Program-made: the position numbers and the translations under genes
Source of the DNA: Methylotenera_A sp036675645
GTDB lineage: Bacteria > Pseudomonadota > Gammaproteobacteria > Burkholderiales > Methylophilaceae
Length of the DNA: 12,218 nucleotides
Direction: 5' to 3'
NCBI GenBank assembly: GCA_036675645.1
Contig: JAKFEP010000173.1
Span: 1-12,218 of the forward strand
Shown: positions 7,106-12,218 of the stretch, piece by piece
How positions within the stretch are numbered: position 1 is the first letter of the stretch
How the letters are laid out: each line of letters begins with the position of its first letter
Notes under the pieces: generated by a model
Database searches by the model: none
Seen by the model: the letters and a program-made list of their open reading frames with translations, nothing else
What the model was told of the DNA's origin: nothing

Positions 7106-9139
7106 ATGAAGAAAATCAATACACAGGTTTTAGAAAGCGATCAATATCTTCGAACATTAATTGATAACTTTCCTTTTATGGTTTGGCTGAAAGATGTCGA
7201 CAGTCGGCTATTAGCTGCAAACGCAGCCTACGCTGAGATGGTTGGCGTTTCCTCAAGTAAAGAACTCATTGGTAAGACAGATTTTGATTTTTTCCCCGCT
7301 GATTTAGCACAGCAATATGTAGATGGCGATAAAGAGGCCATGCGCAGTAATATGCCGATAGGGGTGATCATCCCAATCAAAGACTCAGAAGGAAATTATC
7401 GCTGGATTGAGTCTTATAAATCCGCGTTGGTCACGGATGGCAAAGTGGTTGGCTCCCTGGGTTATGCACGCGACATCACGGAGAGTGTGCAAAAAGAAAA
7501 AGAGTATCAATCACTGGTTGAAAGCTCACCTAATTCTGTTATGCGATTCAACAGCGAATGTAAACGTATCTTTCTCAATAGCAAAAATTCTGAATTCTTT
7601 GAATCGGATGCAGAATCCCTGTTAGGTACTACGCCGACTGAGTTTCCTGGTGGAGGTTCTGCCATTTTGCTTGAAGAAAAAATCCGGGAAGTGTTTCAGG
7701 ACGGCCTCAACCAAAACGTAGCGTTGGAAGTGATGATGCAAGATGGTAGGCAGAAGATTATGCATCTTGTGCTTGCCCCGGAATTTAATGCTAACGATGA
7801 GGTGAAGGCAGTCATTGCAGTCGGGCAAGACGTTACGGAGTCGTACGAAAGTCAAAAACGCATCAATAACTTAGCCTATTTCGACCCCCTCACTAAATTA
7901 CCAAACCGCATATTGTTCCTCGAAAAACTAGAGGCTAATATAAAAAAAACGAGTCAAAAAAGTTTCTCATTTGCGGTATTAATGCTTGATTTAGATGGAT
8001 TCAAAGCGGTGAATGATTTGCACGGACATTCAGTAGGAGACTTACTGTTGCGTGAGTCTGCACGGCGCTTAGAAGATTGTGTGAGGTCTACAGATGCTGT
8101 TGCTCGTCTTGGTGGTGATGAGTTTGCTATCTTGCTATCAAATATTCAAGAAAATGAAAATGCAGGAAAAATAGCCAGCAAAATCCTTGAGTCTCTCAAA
8201 GCACCAGTTTTGATAGATGGTTCAGAACTGTTTATTACCGCGAGCATTGGAATAGTGGTCTGCCCCTACCATAGCAGGCAAGCGGGCGACCTTGTGAAAT
8301 TTTCTGACATCGCTATGTATCAGGCAAAAAAACAAAGAAATAGCTTCCAATTTTACTCAATAGATATGACCCAGAAAGCAGTTGAGCGTAATGATATTGA
8401 GAGTTCTCTTCGTCGCGCGCTTCAGAACGATGAGTTCTTGCTTTATTATCAGCCGCAAATCAATCTGCTGACGGGTAAAACTATCGGTGTAGAAGCGTTA
8501 CTACGTTGGAACAGAAATCATACTGAGATGATTCCACCGAATAAATTTATCGGTATTGCCGAAGATTCTGGAATCATTGTCGACATTGGTCAATGGGTCA
8601 TGCTGACAGCATTTGAAGCTGCTGTTAAGTGGAATACAAAGCTAGAATCACCTATTACTGTTGCAATTAATTTGTCTAGCCGTCAATTCATCTATAACGA
8701 TCTATTAGGTTCTATCAAACTTGCTTTAGTGCAAACCAAATGTAACCCGCGCTGGATTACCTTAGAAATCACAGAAAGTTTGTTACTTAATGATAGTGAG
8801 AAAACTAGAAAAATCTTAAAGAGCCTAGATAAAATGGGTTTTAGAATTTCTCTTGATGATTTCGGAACCGGATACTCCGCACTAGGTTATTTAAACAAGT
8901 TTCCAGTCAGTGAAATTAAAATTGATCAATCCTTTATTCATGGAATTGTAGATAATCCTGAGCATGGGCTGGTGATACAAGCCATCATCTCGATGGCGAA
9001 CAGTCTTGGTAAGAATTTAGTGGCTGAAGGCGTTGAAACAGCCGAGCAAGCGGAGTATTTATTTAAACTGGGATGCCAAACAGTCCAGGGTTTTCTTTAT
9101 AGCAAACCTAAGCCATTCGATGATATTTTCATTTCTTAG
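7106..9139 (+). CDS. Soluble PAS-PAS-GGDEF-EAL cyclic-di-GMP enzyme
   Basis: A 677-residue protein with no signal peptide or membrane helix, so probably cytoplasmic. PAS 1 spans about 10-126 (FPFMVWLKDVDSRLLAAN ... YARDITE). PAS 2 spans about 132-246 (SLVESSPNSVMRF ... VGQDVTES). GGDEF spans about 253-420: GGDEF 336-340, inhibition site RSTD 327-330. EAL spans about 430-677: EAL 463-465, N522, EITES 554-558, DDFGTGYS 584-591, KID 605-607, AEGVET 640-645 and Q661. All key residues are present. It is more divergent than the other three copies: it lacks the Gly of the AKxxGRN motif (AKKQRNSF at 407-414), lacks the HP after LLRW, and ends almost at the last motif. No Shine-Dalgarno sequence precedes ATG 7106; the next in-frame Met would cut into PAS 1, so I keep this start. 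It converges on the gene ending at 9207. Confidence 0.94.
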   Translation: MKKINTQVLESDQYLRTLIDNFPFMVWLKDVDSRLLAANAAYAEMVGVSSSKELIGKTDFDFFPADLAQQYVDGDKEAMRSNMPIGVIIPIKDSEGNYRWIESYKSALVTDGKVVGSLGYARDITESVQKEKEYQSLVESSPNSVMRFNSECKRIFLNSKNSEFFESDAESLLGTTPTEFPGGGSAILLEEKIREVFQDGLNQNVALEVMMQDGRQKIMHLVLAPEFNANDEVKAVIAVGQDVTESYESQKRINNLAYFDPLTKLPNRILFLEKLEANIKKTSQKSFSFAVLMLDLDGFKAVNDLHGHSVGDLLLRESARRLEDCVRSTDAVARLGGDEFAILLSNIQENENAGKIASKILESLKAPVLIDGSELFITASIGIVVCPYHSRQAGDLVKFSDIAMYQAKKQRNSFQFYSIDMTQKAVERNDIESSLRRALQNDEFLLYYQPQINLLTGKTIGVEALLRWNRNHTEMIPPNKFIGIAEDSGIIVDIGQWVMLTAFEAAVKWNTKLESPITVAINLSSRQFIYNDLLGSIKLALVQTKCNPRWITLEITESLLLNDSEKTRKILKSLDKMGFRISLDDFGTGYSALGYLNKFPVSEIKIDQSFIHGIVDNPEHGLVIQAIISMANSLGKNLVAEGVETAEQAEYLFKLGCQTVQGFLYSKPKPFDDIFIS

Positions 9140-9206
9140 GTGAGCTTTTAATACGCTCTATGCAAACCAGAGTTGTGAACAACCGCGCCACAGCAGACTA
9201 TGCAAG
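9140..9206. other. Short gap between convergent genes
   Basis: These 67 bases separate the stops of two converging GGDEF-EAL genes. A small inverted repeat, GTTGT-GA-ACAAC, lies at about 9172-9183, but without a T run on either strand. A bidirectional terminator would be expected here; I cannot point to a convincing one. Confidence 0.3.
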
Positions 9207-12200
9207 TTAGTGCTTAAAACCCTGATAATGATTCATGAACTCATTAGCTGGAAGCGGTTTAGAAAAAAAGTAGCCCTGTCCATAATCGCATCCGGCTGCA
9301 GTCAGCAAGTTTTTCTGTTCCTCAGTCTCCACTCCCTCTGCAATTACCTGCATGCCAAGTTTGTGTGCCATCACGATGATAGCTTCACACAATGCCATGT
9401 CATCAGAACCGTGTGCTAGGTTACGGGTAAAGGATTGGTCAATCTTGAGATAGTCAATATCGAATTTTTTGAGATAGGAAAGCGCTGAATAGCCGGTACC
9501 AAAATCATCGAGTGAAACCTGAATGCCTGCATCCCGGAATTCAAGCAATCGATCAGCGACTAGGGTGCTGGCATCCAGCAAGAGGCCTTCAGTAATTTCT
9601 ACTGCGATACTTTGCCCTGGCAGACCCAACTGCGACAGATAATCATACCAAGACATGTGGGATTGTTTTTCATTATGGAACTGGACTGGCGACTTGTTGA
9701 CACTGATTTGAAAAGCAGGGTTTAGTAATGTACGCCATTCTTTTGCCTGCTGTGCTGCGTTGCGGAATACCCAGTCGCCAATATCAACGATAAGACCAGT
9801 GTCTTCAGCGATGGGAATAAATGTTGCGGGGCTAATTAGACCCTGTGTGGGGTGTTGCCAGCGAAGCAGCGCTTCTGCCTTGTAGATAGCACCGGTCGCC
9901 AATTCTATAATAGGCTGGTAGGCCACCCAGAATTGATTGGCGGCCAGCGCGCCACGTAAGTCATTAGCAATTTGTACGCGCATTTTAACCGCCTGCTGCA
10001 TGGATGCGGTAAAGTAGCTATATCGATTGCGCCCCTGATTCTTGGCGGCATACATGGCCTGATCAGCATTTTTGAGTAAGATTTCGATATCAGTAGCATC
10101 TACTGGATAAAGCGTAATCCCGATACTGGCGGAAATATAGGCCACATCCTCTCCCAGCTGGAATGGCTCGGTCATTTTGTGCAGGATATTCTGGGCCGCA
10201 CGATCAATGTTGCTGGCATCATCCAATTCACCCATAATCACAGTGAACTCATCCCCACCCAGTCGCGCTACAGTGTCAGTTTCGCGCACACAGTCGGTGA
10301 TACGACGCGCAGCCTCCTTAAGCAAGGCATCGCCTTTATCGTGGCCCAGAGTATCGTTGATTTCCTTGAATCGGTCGAGATCGATAAACATCAGCGCTAG
10401 CTGGTGGCCAGCACGGTTAGCTTTTTTTATGTCTTGATCCAAGCGGTCATGGAACATTTGGCGATTAGGTAATTCTGTGAGGGTATCGAAGTTGGCCTGA
10501 TGCCAAATCAATTCCTCAGCCTCTCTCTTGCGACTGACGTCGGTGAACATTGCCACGCGTCGTTGCACTGAGCCATTTTCATTAAATACAGTATTGATAG
10601 TAAGCCACTTAGGATAGATTTCACCATTCTTGCGTTGATCCCAAACCTCGCCCTGCCAGTAACCGGTACTGTTGATTTCATCCCACATCGCATCATAGAA
10701 TGTCTGATCATGGCGGCCAGATTTGAGGATGCTGGGATTTTTGCCGATGACTTCTTCTAAAACATAGCCAGTGATGTTTATGAATGCCGGGTTAACGGCA
10801 ATGATTTCATTACTGGCATTGGTAATCATGATTGCTTCGCTACTGGTGTCATAGACGGAAGCAGCTAGCCGCAGAGACTCTTCGGTGGCTTTACGCTCAG
10901 TGATATTTTGTACAAAAGTAAAGCTGTATTCTTCTCCTTCAGAATTGATAACATTGCCAATTACCTCGACTGGGAAAACTGTCCCATCCTTACGCTGATG
11001 GCGCGTTTCAATCTTGATTACTTTGGTTTTTCTGAGTTCCTCCCACATGGTAGGCCAAGTCTCAGGAGGGAAGTCTGGGTCAAATTCCCAGATATACATA
11101 CCTAACAACTCTTCTCTGGAGTACCCTAGGCTCTGGCAAGCATAATCATTAACATACAGCACCTGACCTGAACTACTCAGTCTAAAGAATGCACTCTGGC
11201 TTTTTTCGATGGCGGTCTGCGTTATCAGTAATTCACTCTCTATGCGATTACGTTCTTTTTCGGCGCGTGCGCGTTCAATAACCGCCCAGCAACGTTCGAC
11301 AACTTCTTCCACCAAAGAAATTTCGCTTGCCGTCCATGTACGCGCGGTCGTCTGGTGTACAGCCATCAATGCCCGCAACACGCCTTGTTTTATCAGTGGG
11401 CAGCAAATGACGGCTTTGATTGTGATTGCATTAAACATCTTCCTGTCTTTTGCGGAAGCTATATCTGCATTTACATCATTAACCACAAAGGTGCGGCCCG
11501 CCTGTAATTCGGAAAAAGCGTATGAACCGAATAGAGAAAGTCTGTAATTGCCCACTGTGCTTGCGCAACCATCGGTGTAATCATGCAGAATGGTAAAATG
11601 ATCGCCATCTATTTCCACATCAGCATAAGCGCAACGAGAAGCATGTAAGTGAACTCCGAGCAAGCGGGTAGCGGCAGCCATAATTTCTGTTGGCTCCACC
11701 ACGTCACGTGTCTCATCACTAAGTTCATTTAGAAAGCGAAAACGTCTTTCACTTTCTGTCAAAGCCATCTCCGATTGTTTGCGCTCGGTAATGTCTTGGA
11801 TAAAACCTTCTAAGTACAAGTCCGTATCAGCAGAAGCGGTAACCTTGCGCATCATAATGTTGGCCGTAATAATGCTTCCATCTCTGCGTCTAAGATCAGT
11901 TTCTTCTTGTACCCATTGATTTCTTTTTAAGGCAGCACCAACGATTTGTTCGCGTATGTGTGGATTTGTGTATATCTGGGTACCGATGTGGGTGATATCA
12001 GCATGCAACTTTTCAGGTGATGGATATCCTAGCATTGTTGCCAAAAACTGGTTGGCGGCCAGAAATTTGCCTGTGGGCAGTGAATGGAAAAACCCAACAG
12101 GCGCATTCTGGAATAAGTTAAGAAACTTTTTCTCACTTTCCCGGCTATTTTTAAGAATCGTCGATAACACAATGCCAATCACAGAGAGTGCTAGGATATA

Positions 12201-12218
12201 AAACCAGAAATTAAGTAG
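9207..12218 (-). CDS. PAS-GAF-PAS-PAS-GGDEF-EAL multisensor protein (N-terminus cut by window edge)
   Basis: The frame is open from the right edge to TAA at 9207-9209, at least 1003 codons. A GTG at 12182 could be read as a start, but the 12 codons before it continue the same hydrophobic helix (NFWFYILALSVIGIVL), so the gene almost certainly begins outside the window, probably with a periplasmic or membrane input domain. Numbering from that GTG: PAS 1 13-135, GAF 145-305 (RCAYADVEIDGD, then VICCPLIKQGVLRALMAVHQ), PAS 2 325-430, PAS 3 436-552, GGDEF 560-722 (GGDEF 642-646, inhibition site RETD 633-636), EAL 735-985 (EAL 770-772, N829, EITEG 862-866, DDFGTGYS 892-899, K913, AEGVE 948-952, Q969). 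All catalytic signatures are kept. Its last 430 residues closely resemble those of the gene at 4822-6771 (DWVF, SPVQF, CEAIIVMAHKLG, PANEF), suggesting a shared recent ancestor with different sensor fronts. Confidence 0.94.
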   Translation of the reverse strand, partial: LLNFWFYILALSVIGIVLSTILKNSRESEKKFLNLFQNAPVGFFHSLPTGKFLAANQFLATMLGYPSPEKLHADITHIGTQIYTNPHIREQIVGAALKRNQWVQEETDLRRRDGSIITANIMMRKVTASADTDLYLEGFIQDITERKQSEMALTESERRFRFLNELSDETRDVVEPTEIMAAATRLLGVHLHASRCAYADVEIDGDHFTILHDYTDGCASTVGNYRLSLFGSYAFSELQAGRTFVVNDVNADIASAKDRKMFNAITIKAVICCPLIKQGVLRALMAVHQTTARTWTASEISLVEEVVERCWAVIERARAEKERNRIESELLITQTAIEKSQSAFFRLSSSGQVLYVNDYACQSLGYSREELLGMYIWEFDPDFPPETWPTMWEELRKTKVIKIETRHQRKDGTVFPVEVIGNVINSEGEEYSFTFVQNITERKATEESLRLAASVYDTSSEAIMITNASNEIIAVNPAFINITGYVLEEVIGKNPSILKSGRHDQTFYDAMWDEINSTGYWQGEVWDQRKNGEIYPKWLTINTVFNENGSVQRRVAMFTDVSRKREAEELIWHQANFDTLTELPNRQMFHDRLDQDIKKANRAGHQLALMFIDLDRFKEINDTLGHDKGDALLKEAARRITDCVRETDTVARLGGDEFTVIMGELDDASNIDRAAQNILHKMTEPFQLGEDVAYISASIGITLYPVDATDIEILLKNADQAMYAAKNQGRNRYSYFTASMQQAVKMRVQIANDLRGALAANQFWVAYQPIIELATGAIYKAEALLRWQHPTQGLISPATFIPIAEDTGLIVDIGDWVFRNAAQQAKEWRTLLNPAFQISVNKSPVQFHNEKQSHMSWYDYLSQLGLPGQSIAVEITEGLLLDASTLVADRLLEFRDAGIQVSLDDFGTGYSALSYLKKFDIDYLKIDQSFTRNLAHGSDDMALCEAIIVMAHKLGMQVIAEGVETEEQKNLLTAAGCDYGQGYFFSKPLPANEFMNHYQGFKH

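Noticed and set aside
11209..11547. 112-residue plus-strand frame
   Set aside because: Antisense to the GAF domain of the multisensor protein; no family resemblance.

Overview
The window reads as a bacterial chromosome segment of moderate, somewhat AT-leaning composition. The gene styles (GGDEF-EAL proteins with several sensor domains, a type II toxin-antitoxin remnant, a bacterial alanine dehydrogenase) point to a proteobacterium. The wording of the GGDEF-EAL proteins reminds me of betaproteobacteria such as Methylophilaceae, but this is recollection of style, not a search result, and is low confidence.

Layout from left to right. (1) 1-2270, minus strand: a partial gene running off the left edge, for a signal-peptide / periplasmic solute-binding domain / transmembrane / GGDEF-EAL sensor. 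(2) 2478-3593, minus: alanine dehydrogenase (ald), complete. (3) 3814-4116, minus: an intact HigA-like helix-turn-helix antitoxin. Immediately upstream at 4128-4428 is a HigB/Gp49-like toxin broken by frameshifts and a stop, preceded by a GTAACA-N4-TGTTAC palindrome that looks like the module's operator. (4) 4637-4828, plus: a doubtful small membrane ORF whose end overlaps the next start. (5) 4822-6771, plus: two-helix membrane PAS-GGDEF-EAL protein. (6) 7106-9139, plus: PAS-PAS-GGDEF-EAL protein without visible membrane segment. (7) 9207-12218, minus, convergent with (6): PAS-GAF-PAS-PAS-GGDEF-EAL protein whose N-terminus lies beyond the right edge.

Four of the genes thus encode composite cyclic-di-GMP enzymes, with nearly all the known catalytic signatures intact in both domains of each (the first is cut just after its last motif). 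They differ mainly in the sensory front end: periplasmic ligand binding, membrane PAS, cytoplasmic tandem PAS, and PAS/GAF array. The C-terminal halves of (5) and (7), and more loosely (1), share unusual wording that suggests local duplication; (6) is more distant. The likely biological theme is a cluster of inputs into c-di-GMP signalling (attachment versus motility), with an alanine catabolism/synthesis gene and a decaying toxin-antitoxin module between them. I see no tRNA, rRNA, CRISPR, IS element or integrase.
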